A stretch of DNA of 64,000 bases from Niastella koreensis GR20-10 (GTDB taxonomy: Bacteria; Bacteroidota; Bacteroidia; Chitinophagales; Chitinophagaceae). Of the stretch, positions 42,276 through 50,266 are shown piece after piece. Made by a program: the position numbers and the translations under genes. The notes under the pieces are model-generated. The model saw nothing but the letters and a program-made list of their open reading frames with translations, made no database searches and was not told the DNA's origin. The first letter of the stretch is position 1; the number at the start of each line of letters is the position of its first letter. The stretch is from assembly GCF_000246855.1 (NCBI RefSeq), contig NC_016609.1, positions 6,894,744-6,958,743 on the forward strand, in the 5' to 3' direction.

Positions 42276-42987
42276 AAACAATACCTCTATCGTAGATGAC
42301 AGAGGCTATAACCAGGGATTTCGCGAAACGAAGGCATTGCTGAAAAGAATGGAAAGAAGGGCTGACTGGATGATAGAAGCAATGGATAAACAACCAGGGA
42401 GAAAAGTGTTGGAAATTGGGTGTGGTACCGGTTATCTGTCGTATGTTATTGCCTCTAAAACCAAAATGCAGGTACTGGGGTCCGATCTGTGCGTTCCCTT
42501 TATACAAGGAGCGAAAGAAAAATACCTGCTGCCAAATCTTGACTTCGATGTGCTTGACTTTAATAAGGCAGCCGAAACCGTTTCTCAAAAATTTGATTAT
42601 ATAATAGGCAATGGCATCCTGCATCATCTTTATTACCACCTCGATGCTGCCCTGCTTGCTTTTAAAAAGATCCTGAATGAGGAAGGTAAGATAGTTTTTA
42701 TGGAGCCGAATATTTACAATCCCTATGTGGCTACCATTTTTAAAAACAAAACCTTTCGTAAATGGGCAAGGCTGGAACCCGATGAAATGGCATTCTCCAG
42801 GTCTTTTATTTCTGAAAAACTACAAGCTGCAGGTTTCAAAAATATAGAGGTAACCTATAAAGATTTTTTATTGCCAGGTGTGCCCAACTGGATGATCAAC
42901 CCATTGATTGTAGCAGGAAATATTTTAGAAAAATCGCCCGTAAAATACATAAGCCAGTCAATATTGATCAAGGCGTCTACAGCGTAA
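42268..42987 (+). CDS. Class I SAM-dependent methyltransferase
   Basis: The 239-residue protein has V-L-E-I-G-C-G-T-G-Y-L-S (motif I), G-S-D-L-C-V-P, F-D-Y-I-I-G-N-G-I-L-H-H and I-V-F-M-E-P-N. It overlaps the epimerase-GT2 gene by 8 bases. The W-M-I-E-A-M start and the C-terminal hydrophobic end do not reveal a substrate; a sugar or the lipid-linked intermediate is likely from context. Confidence 0.82.
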   Translation: MLKNNTSIVDDRGYNQGFRETKALLKRMERRADWMIEAMDKQPGRKVLEIGCGTGYLSYVIASKTKMQVLGSDLCVPFIQGAKEKYLLPNLDFDVLDFNKAAETVSQKFDYIIGNGILHHLYYHLDAALLAFKKILNEEGKIVFMEPNIYNPYVATIFKNKTFRKWARLEPDEMAFSRSFISEKLQAAGFKNIEVTYKDFLLPGVPNWMINPLIVAGNILEKSPVKYISQSILIKASTA

Positions 42988-43017
42988 TAATTCATTTTGC
43001 AGGTAAATAGTATAAAT

Positions 43018-45993
43018 ATGTATCAAGCCAGGCCTTTAGCGGATGTACTTAAACGCGATGGCAATAACTTTGATCTTCTGAGATTAATGGCAGCTATAGC
43101 TGTAATTGTTGGTCACGCTTATGCCCTTGCGCCACAGCCCCCGCTTCAGGATAAGGTATTAAGCCTTTTGCATTTTGATTACTCAGGCTCCCTGGCTGTG
43201 AAGTTCTTCTTCTTTCTGAGTGGTTTATTAGTTACTAATAGTATCATTACCAGGCCATCTCTCTCCAATTTCGTTATCAAAAGGATTTTTCGCATTTTCC
43301 CTGGCCTGCTGGTTTGCCTGTTAATTTCAGTGCTTATAATCGGGCCCATCTTTACCGATCTGTCAATTGGCAGCTACTTTTCAGAGGGTCAAACCTGGCA
43401 ATTCCTTTTTCATAATTTTTTTCTGTATGATATCGTTTGGAGGTTACCAGGTGTGTTTTCACAAAGCAAGTATGGCGTGAACGGCTCCCTGTGGACTTTA
43501 CCATACGAGGTTTTATGTTACATCTACCTGGCTGTATTTTTTGGCCTGGGGTTAATAAAAGATAAAATCATAGGCACGCTGGTTTTTGTAATAATCATTG
43601 GGCTTTCTTTTGCAGGGCCAACCTATCTGCCAACTTTTTTTGCATCCAACCCCGATTCATTTATGCTTCCCGGTTGTTTTGCACTGGGCGGGCTTTTTGC
43701 CGTTCATAAAGATACGCTGAGAATGCAGGTTGTTTCGCTTGTGCTGCTTTGGATGCTGGTTTACCTGTTAAAAGGCACAGGCGCCTATCAACTGTCTTTT
43801 TACATCGCCTTGTTCTATTCAGCTATCTTCTTTTCAACGCTTGAGTTTGTCAGAAAAAAACTCATGCTGCCGTTTGATGCTTCCTATGGCGTATATATTT
43901 ATGGCTTTGTTGTTCAGCAATGCCTGCATGCCATGTTCCCATCCATGGGTGTATATGCAAACCAGTTTTTCTCCATAATAATCGCATTTACCCTTGGAAC
44001 GTTGTCCTGGTTCTTTGTAGAAAAGCGGTTTATTGATTATGGACATCAGCTTGGCAAGGCAGATTTTCCCGCTTCATGGAGGCAAACCTTTGTTGCTAAA
44101 GGAACTACTGATCTAAATAACAGTCTTTTAAATCGAATAAAGGAGAACTATTTTTTCCTTTTTATTCTCTTTTTTCTTGTTTCTCTACTCACGCACGTAT
44201 TGGTTTTAAAAGAGATCTTTCCGGGTTATTACAGGCCTTTTACCCCGCAGCACTCCGATTTCTACATCGCTGCTGCATTTGCTCATTCAAACTTATCTTT
44301 CTATGATTTGCTTTTTTGGCCTCGCCCGGTTAACCTGCTCTTCGCAAAACTTGTTGGGTATACAGGAATAAAAGGAAGTATAGCCAGTGTGGTAGTAATT
44401 ACCATAGCCAACAGCGTGTTCACAGCTCTTTTAATTAAAAAGCTCCTTAACCTGCGTGCAAACTGGTTCTTATTCTTTTCCTTCTTTCTGTATTGTTATT
44501 TACTTTACTCTCAGCCTTATTTCTATACCTTCTATGCGCAGGATATGGGCGCGCAACTCGCCTATTTTTTATTAATTACAGGCGCTTTTATTTTTGCGTT
44601 TCAATATAAGAAGCACTTCATCCTGTCATCTGTATTGTTTTTTATATTCGCCCTGCTTGCCTTTCTCAGTAAAGAAACATATGCATTAGCAGCACTTTTC
44701 TTCGCAGGGCTTTGGTTTTTGTGGCATTATAAAAGCTCTGTTGTTAAAGCCCTTACTCCGGGTTTTATCATTGCCGGTTCTTTAGTTATTTCCTATTTGA
44801 TAGGTGTATTGGTTAAGTCAGGATTTATTGATACCAATGCGGATGCATCTTCCGCCTATCATATAAGCTTTAATCCACTAATAGTATTCAGAGAATGGCT
44901 CTCCTACGCGCGGGAGGGCCTCAACCTTATACATGTACTCATTTTTGCTCTTATAGCCTATCTGTTGTGGAGCCTTAAATCAAAAGAATTTAAGCTGGCC
45001 AAATTTTTAGCTATCGGCCTGGTACTGGGCATTTGCCTGTCGTGGCTGCCTAATGCCCTCCTGCCAAATCACCATTATAAGGGATATTCTTTTAACGGCG
45101 CCTACATGCTTTTTGCACTCCTTTGCTTTCTGCCTTTATTTTTTAAAATTTCAAGAACTGGTCAGGTCTTAATGGGACTGGTTATTGCAGGCACCTTACT
45201 TTCGCCAGTTTTGAATAAGAAAAAATATGAGGACAATACCTGGGTGCTTATCCAGGAAGAAACGCAACGCAATCTGCTCGCCGGCCTTAATACGACTATC
45301 GGTAGTTTACCCGAAACCAAAACACCTTACAAAGTACTGATCAAAGGCATCAGCTTTCCTTTTCATCCATTTGCATTTCCGGAGGCATTGAGGGTTTATT
45401 CACATGCTGTTTATGGCACCTATGATGTTATGTTAGACAACCCTTCCATGACCTATAATACAAAGAAAGACCTGGTGACGTTTATCCATCCCAATGACAG
45501 TGCGCGTGTACAATACGATTATGAATGGACATTTGGGGATGATGGTTCCTTATTAGCTGATAAGAACCTCATGGCAACGCGTGCTTTGAAGAATTTCTCA
45601 GATAGCACAACCCGATTTAAAGTAACCGCTAAAGATCTGACTTCTTATAACCCTGAAGGTTTTTACCCGTTGGAAGGAGATATTTCCTGGACAAATGGTA
45701 ACGCCAGCCTTTCAGTAAATCAAACGTTTTCCGCTGACACGCTCCTTGTTGCCATGAATACTTATTTGCCTCCCATTAGCCAGAATGTTAATCCTGAAGT
45801 AAAATTAATCAGCCAGGGCAAAGAGTATACAGCTTATCAGAAGATGAGAAACGATAACCTGTTCTATTATCTATTTAAAATTCCTAATGGGTTAAAAGTA
45901 GACAAGGTATTTATTAAATCAAATACGATTGATGCAACACCTGATCAACGAACGTTGTCATTCCCCTTTATAAGTCTGGAAATTAAAAGATAA
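43018..45993 (+). CDS. Acyltransferase 3 fused to a GT-C-like membrane domain
   Basis: The 991-residue protein starts with an OafA-type acyltransferase domain: F-D-L-L-R-L-M-A-A-I-A-V-I-V-G-H-A-Y with the catalytic His, F-F-F-L-S-G-L-L-V and about ten helices to residue 340. A second block of about ten helices (roughly 375-735) starts with a loop P-F-T-P-Q-H-S-D-F-Y-I, which resembles the Asp-bearing first loop of GT-C transferases, and a soluble C-terminal domain of about 230 residues ends the chain. It may O-acylate and glycosylate the polymer on the periplasmic side. ATG 43018 was chosen over TTG 42997. The next gene starts at the stop. Confidence 0.75.
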   Translation: MYQARPLADVLKRDGNNFDLLRLMAAIAVIVGHAYALAPQPPLQDKVLSLLHFDYSGSLAVKFFFFLSGLLVTNSIITRPSLSNFVIKRIFRIFPGLLVCLLISVLIIGPIFTDLSIGSYFSEGQTWQFLFHNFFLYDIVWRLPGVFSQSKYGVNGSLWTLPYEVLCYIYLAVFFGLGLIKDKIIGTLVFVIIIGLSFAGPTYLPTFFASNPDSFMLPGCFALGGLFAVHKDTLRMQVVSLVLLWMLVYLLKGTGAYQLSFYIALFYSAIFFSTLEFVRKKLMLPFDASYGVYIYGFVVQQCLHAMFPSMGVYANQFFSIIIAFTLGTLSWFFVEKRFIDYGHQLGKADFPASWRQTFVAKGTTDLNNSLLNRIKENYFFLFILFFLVSLLTHVLVLKEIFPGYYRPFTPQHSDFYIAAAFAHSNLSFYDLLFWPRPVNLLFAKLVGYTGIKGSIASVVVITIANSVFTALLIKKLLNLRANWFLFFSFFLYCYLLYSQPYFYTFYAQDMGAQLAYFLLITGAFIFAFQYKKHFILSSVLFFIFALLAFLSKETYALAALFFAGLWFLWHYKSSVVKALTPGFIIAGSLVISYLIGVLVKSGFIDTNADASSAYHISFNPLIVFREWLSYAREGLNLIHVLIFALIAYLLWSLKSKEFKLAKFLAIGLVLGICLSWLPNALLPNHHYKGYSFNGAYMLFALLCFLPLFFKISRTGQVLMGLVIAGTLLSPVLNKKKYEDNTWVLIQEETQRNLLAGLNTTIGSLPETKTPYKVLIKGISFPFHPFAFPEALRVYSHAVYGTYDVMLDNPSMTYNTKKDLVTFIHPNDSARVQYDYEWTFGDDGSLLADKNLMATRALKNFSDSTTRFKVTAKDLTSYNPEGFYPLEGDISWTNGNASLSVNQTFSADTLLVAMNTYLPPISQNVNPEVKLISQGKEYTAYQKMRNDNLFYYLFKIPNGLKVDKVFIKSNTIDATPDQRTLSFPFISLEIKR

Positions 45994-45994
45994 T

Positions 45995-47605
45995 ATGAAT
46001 TCCGATCCTTCAGGTGATTATACAGGTGCACCTTTTTTTAAACCCGGTGGCTTGTCCGGCCGAAAGCCTAAACAACAGCGGTTACAGCTGATAATAGCTG
46101 TGGCGGCTGTACCTGTTATAATTTTTTTTCACTTCTTAAAGTGGAAAACAGCTGAGATCTATGGTGATGACCTGCACATGTATTTTACCCATGAGGGATT
46201 AACCAGTCTGTGGAATAAATTGAATCTGCCTGTATTTTACGGCAAATTCCGCCCGGTTCATGGCGTTATTACACATATTTTAATAGCGATCTTTAATAAA
46301 CATACCGGCGCTTACTTCCTGTTCAATATTGCGATACAATCACTGAATACCGTGTTGTTTGCGATGCTGGTGAATTTATTGCTACAATCGCCCTTCCTGT
46401 CTTTATTGTTAGGCATGCTGATAGGACTTTCAAGATTTGCATTCTTTAATGTCACGCAATTCTTTAATGGAGGTTCATTGGAAGGCCTGGCGTTGACGTT
46501 TTTCCTGATCGCATTATTTTTTATAATCCGGGTATTGTTGTTGCACAGCACTGTTTCCCGGAAACAACGGGACCTTATATGGGCTTTTGTAGCTGCCAAC
46601 CTGAGCCTGTATACACATGAAAGGTATATTGTGCTCATTCCCTTCATGATCTTATTGATCCTGCTCTATCCCGGTTTGCGCGTATTTTCTGCAAAGCAAA
46701 AATTGATCTTCAGCCTTATAGGAATTGCTTCTATTGCTTTAAATATTGCCTTAAAAAAATATGTTTACGGAATGCCTTTCCTGGTAGGCACGGGCGGGGT
46801 AAATATTTCGTTATCCTTTTCTTCCATCCTGACTTATTTCACAGAAGGCTTTTTATCCATCTTCCAGGTTAATTACGGCCCCGAATACCTGATAGGTATT
46901 AAGTACACTGCATTACCGGTATTTGATAAAATATTAGTATGGGCATTACTGGGTAGCTTTGTAATTATATTGGCATTATATATAATCAGGATACGAAAGG
47001 CTTTCCTGTCAAAGCAAAAAGACGAGATCGCTGTTTTTATAATTTTCCTGTCATTAAGCGTTTTGTTCTTTATATTTTTAATTCCTGCCATCATCACTAT
47101 ACGGCTGGAACAAAGATGGCTTCAGGCCTCCTTTGCCGTTTTTATTTTAATGATCGGGCTGGCATGGAGCCGCCTTCCTCTTAAAAACAAGAGGACCAGA
47201 ACCTTGGCCATGGCAGCGTTTGTGCTTGCCTTTTCATTAGTGAATTTTTCCTATCTCCAAAATGGCGATAAATATATGTACCTTGTAAATGCAGGACATA
47301 TTGCCGGTTCTTTTAAGCAGGCGATAAACAATGGTACTATACCGGCCAGCGCCGGTAAATTATATATCCGGGAAGATGAAGATTCGAAAGTAGTAACTAA
47401 CTGGGCTTTACAAGGCGGGTTATTTTTTAAATTCTATCAGGATAAGCCAAAAGAAGTAGTCTTTATAGATTCCACTTTTAAATTGAATACTGCCCAGGAT
47501 CCGGATACTCTGAAAGAACGTGTGTTGAATTTTAATGATGCGGTTACTGATATTACTAACCGCTATTTAAAGGCTCCAATGCCCGATTCTGTACTCAGAA
47601 AATAA
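45995..47605 (+). CDS. Polytopic GT-C-like membrane protein
   Basis: The 536-residue protein has a basic N-terminal tail, one helix, then a loop with Y-G-D-D-L-H-M-Y-F, whose paired Asp sits where GT-C glycosyltransferases carry their catalytic acidic residue. About ten further helices follow, and a soluble end of about 110 residues. It shares its overall plan with the second half of the preceding protein, so the two may be paralogues. GT-C enzymes use lipid-linked sugar donors on the outer face of the inner membrane, such as the one the GtrB-like domain at 40335 could make. Function by inference. Confidence 0.6.
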   Translation: MNSDPSGDYTGAPFFKPGGLSGRKPKQQRLQLIIAVAAVPVIIFFHFLKWKTAEIYGDDLHMYFTHEGLTSLWNKLNLPVFYGKFRPVHGVITHILIAIFNKHTGAYFLFNIAIQSLNTVLFAMLVNLLLQSPFLSLLLGMLIGLSRFAFFNVTQFFNGGSLEGLALTFFLIALFFIIRVLLLHSTVSRKQRDLIWAFVAANLSLYTHERYIVLIPFMILLILLYPGLRVFSAKQKLIFSLIGIASIALNIALKKYVYGMPFLVGTGGVNISLSFSSILTYFTEGFLSIFQVNYGPEYLIGIKYTALPVFDKILVWALLGSFVIILALYIIRIRKAFLSKQKDEIAVFIIFLSLSVLFFIFLIPAIITIRLEQRWLQASFAVFILMIGLAWSRLPLKNKRTRTLAMAAFVLAFSLVNFSYLQNGDKYMYLVNAGHIAGSFKQAINNGTIPASAGKLYIREDEDSKVVTNWALQGGLFFKFYQDKPKEVVFIDSTFKLNTAQDPDTLKERVLNFNDAVTDITNRYLKAPMPDSVLRK

Positions 47606-47611
47606 AGATTG

Positions 47612-47653
47612 CATCAGACACATCAGACACCTATCCTGTGACGCCACAGGATA
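47612..47653. repeat. 9-bp tandem repeat and perfect hairpin
   Basis: CATCAGACA is repeated at 47612-47620 and 47621-47629. TATCCTGTG (47632-47640) is the complement of CACAGGATA (47645-47653) with a four-base loop. No T-tract follows, so it is a stem-loop between genes and not a typical terminator. Confidence 0.5.
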
Positions 47654-47730
47654 AACGCGTATGGAAATAAAGAAGAACTGAAAATTTTAACCAGGCATTC
47701 TCTTTATTGTTAACCATATTTACACCATTT

Positions 47731-48486
47731 ATGTTCACCCATCAAATTGACCCGCTTGTAAAAAACAGCCTTAGTTACTTTGAACCGTTTTCGCCTGTAA
47801 AGATCAATAACAAACGTGATGATCTGATAAAACTGTACTGGCAATATCACCAGCGCTTTAAAGCAATCAAAACTTTCCCTGTACAAAACGGCAGCGTGCT
47901 GGATGTGGGAAGCGGCAGTGGTGGCCTTTTTTTCTGGAAAGAATATATGCTGCCAAACAGAAAAGACATGAAAATGACGGCCGTGGACCTGCAAAAAGGC
48001 GAGTACTTCGACCGGTATGAAAAATATGTGATCCTGAACCTCGACGATAAAACCCTTCCGTTTGAGGATAACAGCTTTAACTTCATTATGCTTTCGCATC
48101 TGATCGAACATGTTAATGACTGGAAGTCGCTGCTTGACCAATGTAGCAGGATCTTAAAGAAATCGGGTGTTATGTATATCGAAACTCCTTCCTTACATAC
48201 ACGCGATCTGCCAGCAAGCAAAAAGTTCAAAGACATGGGGCTTCCCTGTCAAACGATTAACTTCTTTGATGATGGTACTCACGTAGAGCCTGTTAATTTA
48301 GATGAAGTAGGTACTTATGTAAATGCCATTAACTGCATGACACTTGAAAAAGGCTATTGCAGAAGCGTTTACCTCGAAGATCAATTACTTGCTTACGGCC
48401 ACAAACACAGCGACATGGAAGTAGCTCAGTACGGCCTCTGGTCAAAATTGTTGTTTTCGTCCTACATAGTTATTCAAAAAATGTAA
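47731..48486 (+). CDS. Class I SAM-dependent methyltransferase
   Basis: The protein of 251 residues has V-L-D-V-G-S-G-S-G-G-L-F-F (motif I), T-A-V-D-L-Q-K-G, F-N-F-I-M-L-S-H-L-I-E-H-V and G-V-M-Y-I-E-T-P-S. The ATG at 47731 (M-F-T-H-Q-I-D-P) is preferred over an in-frame TTG at 47707. It differs from the other methyltransferases of the locus in the H-L-I-E-H motif, typical of methyltransferases of polysaccharide clusters. Substrate unknown. Confidence 0.82.
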   Translation: MFTHQIDPLVKNSLSYFEPFSPVKINNKRDDLIKLYWQYHQRFKAIKTFPVQNGSVLDVGSGSGGLFFWKEYMLPNRKDMKMTAVDLQKGEYFDRYEKYVILNLDDKTLPFEDNSFNFIMLSHLIEHVNDWKSLLDQCSRILKKSGVMYIETPSLHTRDLPASKKFKDMGLPCQTINFFDDGTHVEPVNLDEVGTYVNAINCMTLEKGYCRSVYLEDQLLAYGHKHSDMEVAQYGLWSKLLFSSYIVIQKM

Positions 48487-48587
48487 TACTTTCACCGCGT
48501 TTCACCAAAACAGTAAAATAGCTGGAAAAGTCATCGCCCATATTATCAGTCTTCTTTCACAATTACTACGGTAACGACCAGGAATGG

Positions 48588-49265
48588 ATGAACTTCTTTT
48601 CCCGGGAGCTTACCCTGCCCTATTATTTATTTTACAATGGGGTGGCCGACTCTTATTACCGGCTTACCCAAAACAGCGAGCCGGTAACAACCACGGGCGC
48701 CAGCCTGCAAGGTGTATACAAAAGAGAAAGCAGCAATAAAGGAAAAGACATTGGCGGTAAACTCATCCTTACGGACGCCTGGTTACAAACAGGCGTTCAA
48801 AGCGATTATATCCTGCTGTTACACGACAAACACAGCCCTTACCATAGCCACAGCGGCAGCTGGAAAAAAGACCTGTTGCGCATAGCGGAAAAAGAGTATC
48901 AGCAGGCTGTTCTCCAGCTTTTCACCGATGCGCAAACCGGCATAGTAGCTTCTAAAAATGCCATCAGGAACGAGGAGGATAATGAACAAAAAAGAAATGC
49001 CTATATAGATTCGCCCCTGATACAATCGTTGAAAAGCAAATACCGGTTGCAGCCTCCACACCTCCAATACGTGGCAGGCACCATGTTTTGGGTAAGGGCA
49101 TCACTGTATAAAGAATTTTTTACACAATATCCGCCACTGCAAATACGCAGTGAACTGGAAGCCGGTAATATTACCGATATTGAAGGCCCAACCATTACCC
49201 ATGCCTGGGAACGGTTGCTGTGCTGGATCGCCACCAGTAAAGGATATCAAATCAAGGGAGTATAA
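48588..49265 (+). CDS. RgpF-like rhamnan synthesis family protein
   Basis: The 225-residue stretch carries RgpF-family marks: Y-I-L-L-L-H-D-K-H-S-P-Y, G-T-M-F-W-V-R-A-S-L-Y, then E-G-P-T-I-T-H-A-W-E-R-L-L-C-W. RgpF proteins are GT-A-like enzymes of rhamnose-rich polymer synthesis. In-frame translation upstream of the ATG at 48588 gives L-S-V-F-F-H-N-Y-Y-G-N-D-Q-E-W, which looks like the family's first strand. The true start is therefore probably earlier, and the only plausible codon before the stop at 48519 is CTG at 48522. The stop overlaps the next ATG by one base. Confidence 0.65.
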   Translation: MNFFSRELTLPYYLFYNGVADSYYRLTQNSEPVTTTGASLQGVYKRESSNKGKDIGGKLILTDAWLQTGVQSDYILLLHDKHSPYHSHSGSWKKDLLRIAEKEYQQAVLQLFTDAQTGIVASKNAIRNEEDNEQKRNAYIDSPLIQSLKSKYRLQPPHLQYVAGTMFWVRASLYKEFFTQYPPLQIRSELEAGNITDIEGPTITHAWERLLCWIATSKGYQIKGV

Positions 49266-50101
49266 TGCTATACGATATATACTATATTGTAACACCTCAA
49301 ATCCTGCAACAGCCGGTTAAATCAACCGCTGATGCTACCCTTGTGCTGGCTATTGACCCCGCCAATAAAAATGAGCTCAGTTCCTGCTTTCAGGCGGCAG
49401 AACAATATATAAACAATCCCTTTTGCCTGTTATTAACCCTGCAGGCAGCATTAACTCCTGAGCAGGCAACAGCACTCATGGCGTTTTTCTTCTTCCCAAA
49501 TTATCTTAAACCTGCAGTTATTCCACAAATTTTTGTAACCGGTAACAATGAGGGCATCGTTGCCGCTGGTATTGAAAGCCTTCAGCAAAGCGCCGCGGCG
49601 CAGGCATTTTCAACCATCGGGGTCATGCCCGCCTCAAACCTTGAAAACAGTTATGAAGCCCGGGATACTTCCGTAATAAAAGAAGCTTATAAAACCCGGT
49701 TACTATCGCCTGTAATGACTACGGAAGCTGTTTATATCAGGATAGCGAGGGAGGAAGAAATAGCCGGGGTTCAACAGTTGTTAACAACAGAAGAAACCCT
49801 TTTTGAGCAGCAGCATGCCGTTCTTTTTACGCTGAAAAAACAGAACCGGCAACTGCAGCAGCAGGTACTACAACTGGGCTTTTTATACCAGGCGGCCCAA
49901 CAGGAGATCAGTAACCAGGTATCCCATAACCAGATCCTTCGCTCCTCGTCACAGGCCACTGCCCTGCAAAACTATTACAACAATGAATACGAGGTGCTTC
50001 CCCTCTGGTACAAGCGGATGGGTCATATTATAAAGGTTTTAATGGGAAAACGCTCGTTTAAGTCGCTGTACAGCGACAGCTCCAAAAAGTACCGCAACTA
50101 G
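49265..50101 (+). CDS. Coiled-coil protein of the polysaccharide locus
   Basis: I do not recognise this 278-residue protein. The first 190 residues form a compact domain with L-V-L-A-I-D-P-A-N and C-L-L-L-T-L, perhaps a degenerate GT-A-like fold. A Gln-rich coiled coil (about 190-235) follows, and an end with W-Y-K-R-M-G-H-I-I-K-V-L-M-G-K-R-S-F-K. The end resembles linkers seen in glycosyltransferase fusions of this locus. It is coupled to the RgpF-like gene, so it may assist that enzyme. Confidence 0.55.
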   Translation: MLYDIYYIVTPQILQQPVKSTADATLVLAIDPANKNELSSCFQAAEQYINNPFCLLLTLQAALTPEQATALMAFFFFPNYLKPAVIPQIFVTGNNEGIVAAGIESLQQSAAAQAFSTIGVMPASNLENSYEARDTSVIKEAYKTRLLSPVMTTEAVYIRIAREEEIAGVQQLLTTEETLFEQQHAVLFTLKKQNRQLQQQVLQLGFLYQAAQQEISNQVSHNQILRSSSQATALQNYYNNEYEVLPLWYKRMGHIIKVLMGKRSFKSLYSDSSKKYRN

Positions 50102-50266
50102 CCTTTATTTCAACATTCTGCAACCTTAAGCCTATAATAACAGTTTATTAAAAGATAAATCAGGAAATTGCGCCCGTTTACATGTACCTGGCCCCTCCTG
50201 CAATGTGGAGATGCCGGGTATTATATTACATATTTTATTACATTGCGGGCAATCAAATAATTAGCG

